Shown here piece after piece: positions 33,299 through 40,502 of a DNA stretch of 64,000 nt. The notes beneath the pieces are model-generated. The model worked only from the letters and a program-made list of their open reading frames with translations, did no database searches and was not told the DNA's origin. Every line of letters begins with the position of its first letter. The first letter of the stretch is position 1. The translations under genes were made by a program, and so were the position numbers. Where the stretch lies: positions 124,001 to 188,000 of the forward strand of contig NZ_RZYA01000013.1 in the NCBI RefSeq assembly GCF_004005495.1, in the 5' to 3' direction. The stretch is from Streptomyces antnestii (GTDB taxonomy: Bacteria > Actinomycetota > Actinomycetes > Streptomycetales > Streptomycetaceae).

Positions 33299-34594
33299 TC
33301 AGCCCTCGGGCGTCGCCTCCAGCGTCCTCGACACGTCGACGAGACCGCGGCGCGCGGACACCAGGCGCCCGTCGCGCACCACCTGATAGGTGACGTCGGC
33401 GTTGACGAGCCGCGGGAAGCCGCGGGCCGCGATCATGTCCTCGAAGCGCCAGCTGAGCGTCGGCGTGAGCCCGCCGGTGCGCACCTTCAGGCCGCCGTCG
33501 AGGGCGTTGCGCACCGAGTGCGCGCTCACCTCGCCGTCGCCGAGCGACTCGACGACCTGCTGCAGGACGGTGTACGCGATCCACGTCGTCTGCACGCCCG
33601 CGTCCGCCGGGTCGATCCGGTTGTCGCCGAACGCCTGCTCGCTGATGACCTTGCGCATGTTCGCCCACCGCTTGTCGGTGGCCACCGGGTACCAGCCGGT
33701 GACGTACGCCCCTTCGTAGACGCCCGACTTGCCGCCCGAGCGGTCGATGACCGTCTGGTCGACGCTGCCGAGGACCGTCGAGACCCGCACCTTCGGGTAG
33801 GCGTCGCGGGTGCGGCGGAACGAGTCGAAGAACGTGTCGGTGCGGTCCCCGAGCACCGCCGTCACGCAGCCCTTCGCCGTCGGGTCGGCGCCGGCCCGGC
33901 TCAGTGCCTGCCGCGCCTGGTCCGTGTAGTCCGTGGCGTCCTCGGCGGCGCGGATGTCGGCCGCCTTGCCGCGGGCCGCGGACAGGCCCGTGTCGAGGAG
34001 CAGCGGCAGCTGGTCGCCGGCGACGGTGTCGGGGCGTACCAGGGAGGTGCGGGTGCAGCCGGCGGCGGCGAGCTGGCGTCCGTTACCCGCCATGAGGGCG
34101 GGCTGGCCGCCGTTGACCGGGTACGACAGGGGGCTGGCGAACTCCTCGTCGGTGACGCCGTAGCCGCCGAGGTAGGGGATGCCCGCCGACTCCAGGGGGC
34201 CGAGGAAGTCGCTGGCGTACTGGCTGTAGGAGCCGACGACGGCCACGGCCTTCTGCTCGACGGCGTCCCTGGCGCAGCGGGCGGCGCCCACGGTGTCGTT
34301 GTCGTCGTTGCAGGTGATGACCCTCAGCCGGCGGCCGTGGATGCCGCCGTGGGCGTTGACCCAGCGGGCGTAGGCCCGTGCCATGGCGGGCATGCCGGGC
34401 ATGTTGGTCGCCTGGGTCTTCTCGGGCGCCCAGGTCATCACGGTGACGGGGTCCCCGGAGCCCCCGGTGGTTCCGGGGATGATCCCGCACCCGGCGGCGA
34501 GCGACGCACACGCCGCCCACACTCCCGCCGAGAGTGCAGCGGAGCGGAGGGTGCGGGGTGTGCGTGAGGTGGTGGTGCGGCGCCGGCCAGTCAT
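33299..34594 (-). CDS. Branched-chain amino acid-type substrate-binding lipoprotein
   Basis: 431 residues from the ATG at 34594. A lipoprotein signal is seen: basic start TGRRRTTTSRTPRTLRS, hydrophobic stretch, and lipobox LAAGC at about residues 32-36. The mature part matches the periplasmic binding-protein (Leu/Ile/Val, type I) fold: MTWAPEKTQATNMPGM, RRLRVITCNDDNDTVGAARCARDAV, AVVGSYSQYASDFLGPLESAGIPYLGG, and VYEGAYVTGWYPV. The ligand is unknown; no permease genes are adjacent, so it may serve a distant transporter or act as a sensor. Convergent with the proline-rich protein gene. Confidence 0.87.
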   Translation of the reverse strand: MTGRRRTTTSRTPRTLRSAALSAGVWAACASLAAGCGIIPGTTGGSGDPVTVMTWAPEKTQATNMPGMPAMARAYARWVNAHGGIHGRRLRVITCNDDNDTVGAARCARDAVEQKAVAVVGSYSQYASDFLGPLESAGIPYLGGYGVTDEEFASPLSYPVNGGQPALMAGNGRQLAAAGCTRTSLVRPDTVAGDQLPLLLDTGLSAARGKAADIRAAEDATDYTDQARQALSRAGADPTAKGCVTAVLGDRTDTFFDSFRRTRDAYPKVRVSTVLGSVDQTVIDRSGGKSGVYEGAYVTGWYPVATDKRWANMRKVISEQAFGDNRIDPADAGVQTTWIAYTVLQQVVESLGDGEVSAHSVRNALDGGLKVRTGGLTPTLSWRFEDMIAARGFPRLVNADVTYQVVRDGRLVSARRGLVDVSRTLEATPEG

Positions 34595-34711
34595 GAACCT
34601 GCACGATTCCGCCGCATCCCTAACCCGCGAGTGACCTGTGGTCAACGTGCGGTGACGTGGAGGTGAATTACGGGGGGCGGGACGGGCGGGCGAGAGCGGC
34701 ACGTACGATCG

Positions 34712-35212
34712 ATGACCGTGCAAAGCTCGGAGAAGTCTTCCCGTCGCGGCCGTCGCTCCTCCACCATGGGCGGCATGCCACTCAACGACATGCCGTGGTG
34801 GCGCTGGCGCAGCAATGTGCGCTCCGCGCTGCACATGCTTTCCGACCCCGCGTTCCAGCGGGACGTCTGGCTCGCGGGCGTCGACGGGTTCGGGGACGTC
34901 ACCGACGCCGTGTACCGCCTCGTCGAGGACACCTGGCTCGACAACTGGTCCGCCGAGAAGTACGTCGGCACGATCTTCCGGGACTCGCAGGAGGCGCAGC
35001 TCGTCGACACCGCCGTCCTGCGCGTGCTGCGGATCATGCACCAGGTGGGCCCCGACGCCCCCGTGTCCGCGTATCTCGACCACCCGGCGTGGCCGGAGGC
35101 GGTGCGTTCCGCGCGGGACGCGCACCTGGTGCTCGCCTCGAGCGACGGCGACGACCCCGACGAGGTGCCCCGCACCCTCGAGGTTCTGCGGATCATGACG
35201 CGCGCGGCCTGA
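34712..35212 (+). CDS. SCO4402-type conserved hypothetical protein
   Basis: 166 residues, start at an ATG. After about 20 basic/Ser-rich residues the core begins GGMPLNDMPWWRWRSNVRSALHML and continues with TDAVYRLVEDTWLDNWSAEKYVGTIFRDS, with an acidic C-terminal part. This matches, from memory, a protein conserved across Streptomyces (SCO4402 in S. coelicolor) without known function. All-alpha, no signal or membrane segment; probably cytosolic. It lies 85 bases before purU and may share its transcript. Confidence 0.75.
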   Translation: MTVQSSEKSSRRGRRSSTMGGMPLNDMPWWRWRSNVRSALHMLSDPAFQRDVWLAGVDGFGDVTDAVYRLVEDTWLDNWSAEKYVGTIFRDSQEAQLVDTAVLRVLRIMHQVGPDAPVSAYLDHPAWPEAVRSARDAHLVLASSDGDDPDEVPRTLEVLRIMTRAA

Positions 35213-35297
35213 GCGGGCGGCGGCCCGGCCCGGCCCGCGCCGTCCGACCTGCGGGACGGGGAGCCGGCGCCGGGTGCGTGTATGGGACCCTTGCGGG

Positions 35298-36182
35298 ATG
35301 AACGAGCAGTCCCCCGCGTCCGGCGACGCCGGTGCCGAGCAGTACGTCCTGACGCTCTCCTGCCCCGACAAGCAGGGCATCGTGCACGCCGTGTCGAGCT
35401 ATCTCTTCATGACCGGCTGCAACATCGAGGACAGCCAGCAGTTCGGCGACCACGACACGGGCCTCTTCTTCATGCGGGTCCACTTCTCGGCGGACGCGCC
35501 CGTCACCGCGGAGAAGCTGCGCGCCAGCTTCGCGGCGATCGGCGACTCCTTCCACATGGACTGGCAGATCCACCGCGCCTCGGAGCGCATGCGCGTCGTC
35601 CTGATGGTGTCGAAGTTCGGCCACTGCCTGAACGACCTGCTGTTCCGCGCCCGGATCGGCGCCCTGCCCGTGGACATCGCGGCGGTCGTCTCCAACCACA
35701 CGGACTTCGCCGAGCTCGTCGCCTCGTACGACATCCCCTTCCACCACATCCCGGTGACGAAGGAGAACAAACCCGAGGCCGAGGCGCGGATCCTGGAGCT
35801 CGTGCGCACCGAGGGTGTCGAACTGGTCGTGCTGGCCCGCTACATGCAGGTCCTCTCGGACGACCTGTGCAAGGAGCTCAGCGGCCGGATCATCAACATC
35901 CACCACTCGTTCCTGCCGAGCTTCAAGGGCGCCAAGCCCTACCACCAGGCACACGCGCGTGGCGTGAAGCTGATCGGCGCGACCGCGCACTATGTGACGG
36001 CCGACCTCGACGAGGGCCCGATCATCGAGCAGGAGGTCGAGCGCGTCGGCCACGACGTGACGCCGGACCAGCTCGTGGCGATCGGCCGCGACGTGGAGTG
36101 CCAGGCGCTGGCCCGCGCGGTGAAGTGGCACGCGGAGCGCCGGATCCTGCTGAACGGGCGCCGGACTGTCGTCTTCACCTGA
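35298..36182 (+). CDS. purU: Formyltetrahydrofolate deformylase
   Basis: 294 residues from the ATG at 35298. N-terminal ACT domain (residues about 14-90: YVLTLSCPDKQGIVHAVSSYLF, GCNIEDSQQFGDHDTGLFFMR) and C-terminal formyltransferase domain with VVSNHTDFAELVASYDIPFHHIP (catalytic Asn and His region, about 130-152) and RIINIHHSFLPSFKGAKPYHQA (about 199-220). Hydrolyses 10-formyl-THF to formate and THF, balancing one-carbon pools; the ACT domain senses methionine or glycine in E. coli. Normal length. Followed by a strong terminator. Confidence 0.95.
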   Translation: MNEQSPASGDAGAEQYVLTLSCPDKQGIVHAVSSYLFMTGCNIEDSQQFGDHDTGLFFMRVHFSADAPVTAEKLRASFAAIGDSFHMDWQIHRASERMRVVLMVSKFGHCLNDLLFRARIGALPVDIAAVVSNHTDFAELVASYDIPFHHIPVTKENKPEAEARILELVRTEGVELVVLARYMQVLSDDLCKELSGRIINIHHSFLPSFKGAKPYHQAHARGVKLIGATAHYVTADLDEGPIIEQEVERVGHDVTPDQLVAIGRDVECQALARAVKWHAERRILLNGRRTVVFT

Positions 36183-36187
36183 CGGAA

Positions 36188-36220
36188 GGTCGTCTACGTA
36201 GGTCGTAAACGCAGACGACC
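36188..36220. terminator. purU terminator (bidirectional hairpin)
   Basis: GGTCGTCTACGT / ACGCAGACGACC, 12-bp stem with one mismatch and a 9-base loop, 6 bases after the purU stop. Confidence 0.7.
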
Positions 36221-36288
36221 CGCGAGCCTGGTCTCCTCCCGCACGAGGCGGGGGGAAGCCGGCCGGACGTACCGGCGGCTCGCGGGTC
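36217..36288. other. Branched stem-loop after purU
   Basis: Perfect 12-bp stem GACCCGCGAGCC/GGCTCGCGGGTC enclosing 48 bases with inner stems (TCCTCCCGC/GCGGGGGGA with one wobble, and CCGG/CCGG). The geometry suggests a structured RNA on either strand. Confidence 0.5.
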
Positions 36289-36372
36289 GGGTGACTGCTG
36301 GGGATTGGGGCCGGCTGCACGCAGCTCTCACGTGCTGGTCCGGCGCCGAAATCGAGATGCGACGCCGGGCTG

Positions 36373-36411
36373 CTAGCCCGCAGTCACCTCACGCGTCCGG
36401 TTCTCATACAT
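36373..36411 (-). CDS. 12-codon small ORF in candidate RNA
   Basis: Frame MYENRTREVTAG with TAG stop. GGGAGG lies 11 bases before the ATG, and the predicted transcript start is 26 bases before it. Could be a leader peptide or small regulatory peptide; there is no homology I recognise. Confidence 0.35.
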   Translation of the reverse strand: MYENRTREVTAG

Positions 36412-36443
36412 CTGCCGAACCACCTCCCTTCTTGTGTACCTCC

Positions 36444-36472
36444 ACCCTAAGAACGCTCCGGGGAGCCTTCAA
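36444..36472 (-). promoter_or_regulatory. HrdB-like promoter for candidate small RNA
   Basis: TTGAAG, 17-bp spacer, TAGGGT, close to the Streptomyces TTGAC/TAnnnT consensus. Confidence 0.5.
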
Positions 36473-36654
36473 GCGAATTAACGGGCGTACCGCTCGGCCC
36501 GTCCACGAGGTCGTAGGCTGTGATCAAGGACGGAACGTTCGTCCCGGGTCTCCGGGACACAACGATTTCCCCGAACTCCGTGTGGGCTGCGTCACGTTCG
36601 AGTTGAATGATCTGACGTGCGGAACACGCGGACACAGCCTGCAGGGGGTGCCAG

Positions 36655-38052
36655 GTGAGTGCTTCCCGGCGTAGTGGGGCCACCGACGAGCTGGGGCCCG
36701 GCGAGCCCGGGCGGGACGGGGCCGATCTTCTTGCCGCGTTGCTCGACGGTATGGACGCCGCGCTGTGCGCGTTCGACGCCGACGGGGTCGTGACCCATTG
36801 GAACCGGGAGGCCGAGCGGATCCTCGGCTGGTCCGCGGCGGAGGCCGTGGGACGGCGCGGGTTCTCGGGCTGGGCGGTGCGCAGCGCCGACGCCGACGAG
36901 GTCGAGGCGCGTCTGATGGCCGCGATGCGGGCGCCGGGCCGGCAGGTGCACGAGTTCGCGCTGCTGACCAAGGACGGCGGCCGGGTCCTGGTCCGTACGC
37001 AGTCCGCAGCGGTGCGCGGGCCCGACGGCAAGCCGGCCGGACTGTACTGCGCGTTCAGCGAGGTGCACACGCAGATCGACCTGGAGCGGTCGATCGCGCT
37101 GAGCGAGGCCCTGTTCGAGGACGCGTCGTGGGGTGTCGTCCTCGTCGACGCCGACCTGCGGCCCGCGGTCGTGAACGTGCACGCCGCGCGGGCGCTCGGC
37201 TCCGGCCGCACCGCGCTCCTCGGACGCCCCCTCGGCGAGCTGATCTCGCAGGGCGTCGAGGAGCTGGAGAGCGCACTCGCCCATGTCCTCGCCGAGGGCG
37301 CGCCGCCCGCGCCCGCCGAGCTGTGGGTGACGGTGCGGCTTCCTGAGGGCGACTCACGCAGGTGCTGGCGCAGCGGCTTCGTGCGGCTGGCCTCGCCGCT
37401 GGCCGAGGAGCCCGTCCCACTGGGCGTCGGCTGGCTGTTCCAGGACGTCACCGACGCCAAGCAGACGGAGCAGGAGGCGGCGCAGCTGCGGTTCCGGGCG
37501 AACCAGCTGCACCGGGCGGCGCGGGCCGCCGCCGAGTGCGAGGACCCGGCGGAGGCCGCGACGGTCCATCTGGACTTCGCGCTCGCCGGGTTCGCCGACC
37601 ACGCGCTGATCGACCTGGTGGTCGGCGACGAGCAGGACGGCCGGGGTGCCGACGAGGACCGGACGGGTCCGGTGCGCCTCGCGCGGGCCGCGTCCACGCC
37701 GTCGGGGGCGCCGGGTCCGAGCCTGCTGGTGTCGCGGACGTCGCTTCCGGTGCGCTATCTGGAGGGGCATCCGGCGCTGCAGTGCGTGGAGCGCATCGGT
37801 TCGGTGCGGGCGAGCGCGAGCGGGCGCGACGCGGCGAAGACGCGCGAGTGGGCCGAGGCCCGGCAGTGGCCGGAGGGCACGGTGCACGCCCTGTGCGCGG
37901 TGCTGCGCAGCCGGGCGCGCACGCTGGGCGTCGTGACGTTCCTGCGGGGGCCGAGCCGTACGCAGTTCGAGCGGGCCGACGCGACGTACGCGGAGAGTGT
38001 CGCGGCGCGGATCGCGGGGACGATCGACCTGGCGCGGGTGCTCGACCGGTAG
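36655..38052 (+). CDS. PAS-PAS-GAF sensory protein without output domain
   Basis: 465 residues from a GTG with GGGGG seven bases upstream. First PAS domain at about residues 23-140 (LLDGMDAALCAFDADGVVTHWNREAERILGW in order), a second at about 145-265 (LFEDASWGVVLVDADLRPAVVNV, LGRPLGEL), then a coiled linker DAKQTEQEAAQLRFRANQLHRAARAA, and a GAF-like domain to the end (DFALAGFADHALIDLVVG, WPEGTVHALCAVLRSRARTLGVVTFLRGPS). There is no kinase, phosphatase or DNA-binding domain, unlike Streptomyces PAS-GAF-SpoIIE proteins, so it probably signals by protein contact, or is a shortened relative of such phosphatases (inference). Convergent with the SIS gene. Confidence 0.8.
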   Translation: MSASRRSGATDELGPGEPGRDGADLLAALLDGMDAALCAFDADGVVTHWNREAERILGWSAAEAVGRRGFSGWAVRSADADEVEARLMAAMRAPGRQVHEFALLTKDGGRVLVRTQSAAVRGPDGKPAGLYCAFSEVHTQIDLERSIALSEALFEDASWGVVLVDADLRPAVVNVHAARALGSGRTALLGRPLGELISQGVEELESALAHVLAEGAPPAPAELWVTVRLPEGDSRRCWRSGFVRLASPLAEEPVPLGVGWLFQDVTDAKQTEQEAAQLRFRANQLHRAARAAAECEDPAEAATVHLDFALAGFADHALIDLVVGDEQDGRGADEDRTGPVRLARAASTPSGAPGPSLLVSRTSLPVRYLEGHPALQCVERIGSVRASASGRDAAKTREWAEARQWPEGTVHALCAVLRSRARTLGVVTFLRGPSRTQFERADATYAESVAARIAGTIDLARVLDR

Positions 38053-38069
38053 CCCACCGGGGGGCGTGT

Positions 38070-38199
38070 CAGTGCCGGAGCTCAGCGCCGGGGCTCAGTG
38101 CCGGAGCTCAGTGCCGGAGCTCAGTGCCGGAGCTCAGCGCCGGAGCTCAGCGCCGGAGCTCAGCGCCGGAGCTCAGCGCCGGAGCTCAGTGCCGGTAGA
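38070..38199. repeat. 13-bp tandem repeat, ten copies
   Basis: Unit CAGYGCCGGAGCT repeated with phase 13: the CCGG core recurs at 38075, 38088, 38101, 38114, 38127, 38140, 38153, 38166, 38179 and 38192. It fills the gap between the convergent PAS and SIS genes and runs over the last codons and TGA of the SIS gene. Every unit contains GAGCTC-type inverted symmetry. Confidence 0.95.
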
Positions 38200-38941
38200 A
38201 GATCCGGTCGCCGTACTCGGCGAAGACGCGGCCGTTCCACTCGTGGCCGCCGTCCACGTTCCCCGAGCGCAGCAGGGGCGGCTGGATGCCGCGGTCGGCG
38301 AGCTCGGCGGCGGCGGTCGCCATCATGGCCTGCATGAGCGCACTGGCCACGAGCGTCGAGGCGGGTCCGAAGGGGGCGTCGACGGTCTCGTGGGTGAGCT
38401 CCGCGTCCCCGACCTCGATCTTGGAGTCGAGGACGATGTCGCAGTGGTCCTTGAGGAAGGTCCCCGACACATGGCGGGACTTCGTCTCCTGCGCGTACGC
38501 GACGGACGTCACGCCGATCACGCGCAGGCCGAGTGCGCGCGCGTTCATGGCCATCTCGACGGGCAGGGGGTTGCGGCCCGACAGGGAGATGATCACGAGG
38601 GCGTCGCCCGCGCGGGCCGGGCTGGTGTCGAGGACGGCGCCCGCGAGCCCGTCGACGCGTTCGAGGGCGGAGCCCAGCGTCGCGGGCATGACGTCGACAC
38701 CGACGACGCCGGGTACGGACAGCAGGTTCATCAGGGCGAGGCCGCCCGCGCGGTAGACGACGTCCTGCGCGGCGAGCGAGGAGTGCCCGGCGCCGAACGC
38801 GAAGAGCCGGCCGCCGTCGGCGACCGTGTCGGCGAGCAGCGTGCCGGCCGCCGCGATGTTGCGGCTCTCTTCGTCGCGCACCCGCCTCAGCAGGCCGATG
38901 GCGGCGTCGAGGTACTGACCGGCCAGCTTGCTGTCGCTCAT
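38186..38941 (-). CDS. SIS-domain sugar isomerase-like protein
   Basis: 251 residues from the ATG at 38941 with AAGGGG nine bases upstream; the longer frame to 39016 is less likely. SIS fold: GRLFAFGAGHSSLAAQDVVYRAGG (about residues 45-68), GDALVIISLSGRNPLPVEMAMNARALGLRVIGVTSV (about 131-166), with the Ser-Gly-Arg-Asn phosphosugar loop, and C-terminal helices. Binds or isomerises a phosphosugar (GmhA or AgaS/GlmS relatives). Its end lies in the 13-bp repeat array, so the final residues and stop depend on repeat phase. Divergent from dmdR1. Confidence 0.87.
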   Translation of the reverse strand: MSDSKLAGQYLDAAIGLLRRVRDEESRNIAAAGTLLADTVADGGRLFAFGAGHSSLAAQDVVYRAGGLALMNLLSVPGVVGVDVMPATLGSALERVDGLAGAVLDTSPARAGDALVIISLSGRNPLPVEMAMNARALGLRVIGVTSVAYAQETKSRHVSGTFLKDHCDIVLDSKIEVGDAELTHETVDAPFGPASTLVASALMQAMMATAAAELADRGIQPPLLRSGNVDGGHEWNGRVFAEYGDRIFYRH

Positions 38942-39172
38942 CGGCGGAGCCCCTTCGTCGTCCCTTGGCACGGTCCTTGCCAAGATCCTTGCCACTGTCC
39001 GCATGCCGGGCATCACGTTGCGGTCCGGACCAGCGCCGTGTCAATACGGTCCCTGCCCCGCACAGGCCGGTTCACCCGGCGCGGCACGGTTGTCAGCGCC
39101 ATGCGTCAGAATTGGGGTCAGGGCCAGCGCACGCGCTAGCGGTGAGCTAGCAGAGCTAATCGAGGGGCACGT

Positions 39173-39865
39173 ATGTCCGGACTGATCGACACCACGGAGA
39201 TGTACCTCCGCACCATCCTCGAGCTCGAAGAGGAAGGTGTGGTCCCCATGCGCGCCCGGATCGCGGAGCGGCTGGACCAGAGCGGCCCGACGGTGAGCCA
39301 GACGGTGGCACGCATGGAGCGCGACGGTCTGGTCGCGGTGGCGACGGACCGGCACCTGGAGCTGACGGACGAGGGCCGCCGCCTCGCGACGCGCGTGATG
39401 CGCAAGCACCGCCTCGCCGAGTGCCTGCTCGTCGACGTCATCGGTCTGGAGTGGGAGCAGGTGCACGCGGAGGCCTGCCGCTGGGAGCACGTCATGAGCG
39501 AGGCGGTCGAGCGCCGCGTCCTGGAGCTGCTGCGGCACCCCACCGAGTCGCCTTACGGGAACCCGATCCCGGGCCTGGAGGAGCTGGGCGAGAAGGACGG
39601 CGCGGACCCGTTCCTCGACGAGGGCATGGTGTCGCTGGCCGACCTCGACCCGGGCGCGGACGGCAAGACGGTCGTGGTGCGCCGGATCGGTGAGCCGATC
39701 CAGACGGACGCGCAGCTGATGTACACGCTGCGGCGGGCCGGCATCCAGCCGGGCTCCGTGGTGAGCGTGACGTCGTCGCCGGGCGGGGTCCTGGTGGGCA
39801 GCAGCGGCGAGGCCGCGGAGCTGGTGGCGGACATCGCCTCCCACGTGTTCGTCGCCAAGCGCTGA
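39173..39865 (+). CDS. dmdR1: DtxR-family iron-dependent repressor
   Basis: 230 residues, the length of Streptomyces DmdR1. N-terminal winged helix (LIDTTEMYLRTILELEEEG, ARIAERLDQSGPTVSQTVARMERDGLV, about residues 3-48), dimerisation and metal-binding helices (RKHRLAECLLVDVIGLEWEQVHAEACRWEHVMSEAVERRV, about 75-114) including the conserved Cys and His/Glu ligands (EACRWEH), and a C-terminal SH3-like domain (TVVVRRIGEPIQTDAQLMYTL, GSVVSVTSSPGGVLVG). Represses iron-uptake and siderophore genes when loaded with Fe2+. GGGG ribosome site before the ATG. In S. coelicolor an antisense gene (adm) overlaps dmdR1, and a long minus-strand frame is also open here. Confidence 0.92.
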   Translation: MSGLIDTTEMYLRTILELEEEGVVPMRARIAERLDQSGPTVSQTVARMERDGLVAVATDRHLELTDEGRRLATRVMRKHRLAECLLVDVIGLEWEQVHAEACRWEHVMSEAVERRVLELLRHPTESPYGNPIPGLEELGEKDGADPFLDEGMVSLADLDPGADGKTVVVRRIGEPIQTDAQLMYTLRRAGIQPGSVVSVTSSPGGVLVGSSGEAAELVADIASHVFVAKR

Positions 39866-39882
39866 CGCGGAGCCGGCACCCC

Positions 39883-39945
39883 GGACTCCCCGGACTCCCC
39901 GGACTCCCCGAACTCCCCGGACTCCCCGGACTCCCCGGACTCCCC
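39883..39945. repeat. 9-bp tandem repeat, seven copies
   Basis: GGACTCCCC repeated at 39883, 39892, 39901, a GAACTCCCC variant at 39910, then 39919, 39928 and 39937, just after the dmdR1 stop. Confidence 0.9.
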
Positions 39946-40146
39946 GACGCGTCAACTCCTGTTTCCACGGGGAAGGTTGGGGCGTCGCGGCGTCACCTGA
40001 GAACTCTCGGAGAACTCTTACCGAATCCGAGATTCACTGTGCGGAACCGCAGCGCTACAACGATTCGCGTGCCACGCTGTCGCATAGGGCGGGTGGGGAG
40101 GGGGCGGGACGATGCACCGGCGTACTCAGGCGGTCCGGACTCACGC

Positions 40147-40237
40147 AGGCCCCATTCAGGAAGGGCCCGTCGAGGAAGGGCCCGTTCACGCAGGGCCCGT
40201 TCACCCAGGGCCCGTGAACGCAGGGCCCCTTCATACA
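40147..40237. repeat. 15-bp GGGCCC-phased repeat
   Basis: AGGGCCCGT-type units at 40163, 40178, 40193, 40208 and 40223, with flanking degenerate copies; each has the GGGCCC palindrome. Confidence 0.85.
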
Positions 40238-40240
40238 GAG

Positions 40241-40268
40241 GGCCCCGGCGCCTCGCGGCGCCGGGGCC
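40241..40268. terminator. Perfect 12-bp GC hairpin
   Basis: GGCCCCGGCGCC-TCGC-GGCGCCGGGGCC: a perfect 12-bp stem with a 4-base loop. Confidence 0.7.
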
Positions 40269-40502
40269 TGTCCTCCCCTGCGCTGACCCGGAGCCCCGAG
40301 CTCCCAGGGTCATCCCCTTCGGACCGATTTCCCCGAGCGGTCCGCTCCCGCAGGAGATCTCCCCTCGGCGGCGGCGGTCAATCCCTGAGCGAGGTCACTC
40401 GAACGAGGGGTGTTGCCGGGAACGGCCGCGCTTTCGAAAAAGAGTTCGATAACGTGCGCGGGTACGCCACTGCAGCGCGACCACAAGGGGGTGCCAGGGC
40501 CT

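Larger units (their letters stand above)
36186..36437 (-). ncRNA. Candidate small RNA antisense-oriented to purU end
   Basis: Read leftward, a -35 TTGAAG (36472-36467), 17-base spacer and -10 TAGGGT (36449-36444) predict a start near 36437. About 250 nt follow: a ribosome site GGGAGG (36428-36423), a 12-codon frame, a small hairpin GGGCT-AGC-AGCCC at the frame's stop, a 12-bp stem GGCTCGCGGGTC/GACCCGCGAGCC (36288-36277 with 36228-36217) enclosing two smaller hairpins, and a final stem that doubles as the purU terminator. No protein gene follows in this direction. Not recognised as a known family. Confidence 0.45.
36183..36654. other. Intergenic stretch with hairpins and a candidate minus-strand small RNA
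   Basis: 472 bases between purU and the PAS gene. It holds the purU terminator, a 12-bp hairpin with a structured 48-base loop, a leftward promoter and a 12-codon frame (each listed), and, on its right, the promoter of the rightward PAS gene (GGGGG ribosome site before the GTG at 36655). Confidence 0.7.
39866..40502. other. Repeat-rich intergenic stretch after dmdR1
   Basis: 637 bases. It contains a 9-bp repeat array, a 15-bp GGGCCC-phased repeat with a strong terminator, and the promoter region of the alpha/beta hydrolase (all listed). A frame starting ATG at 40112 is Pro/His-repetitive and crosses the terminator; I do not call it. Confidence 0.7.

Noticed and set aside
36183..36654. ZTP, glycine or other riboswitch linked to purU
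   Set aside because: The structures lie downstream of purU and none of the conserved riboswitch cores is recognisable.
38070..38199. CRISPR-like array
   Set aside because: Units are 13 bp, contiguous, without spacers.
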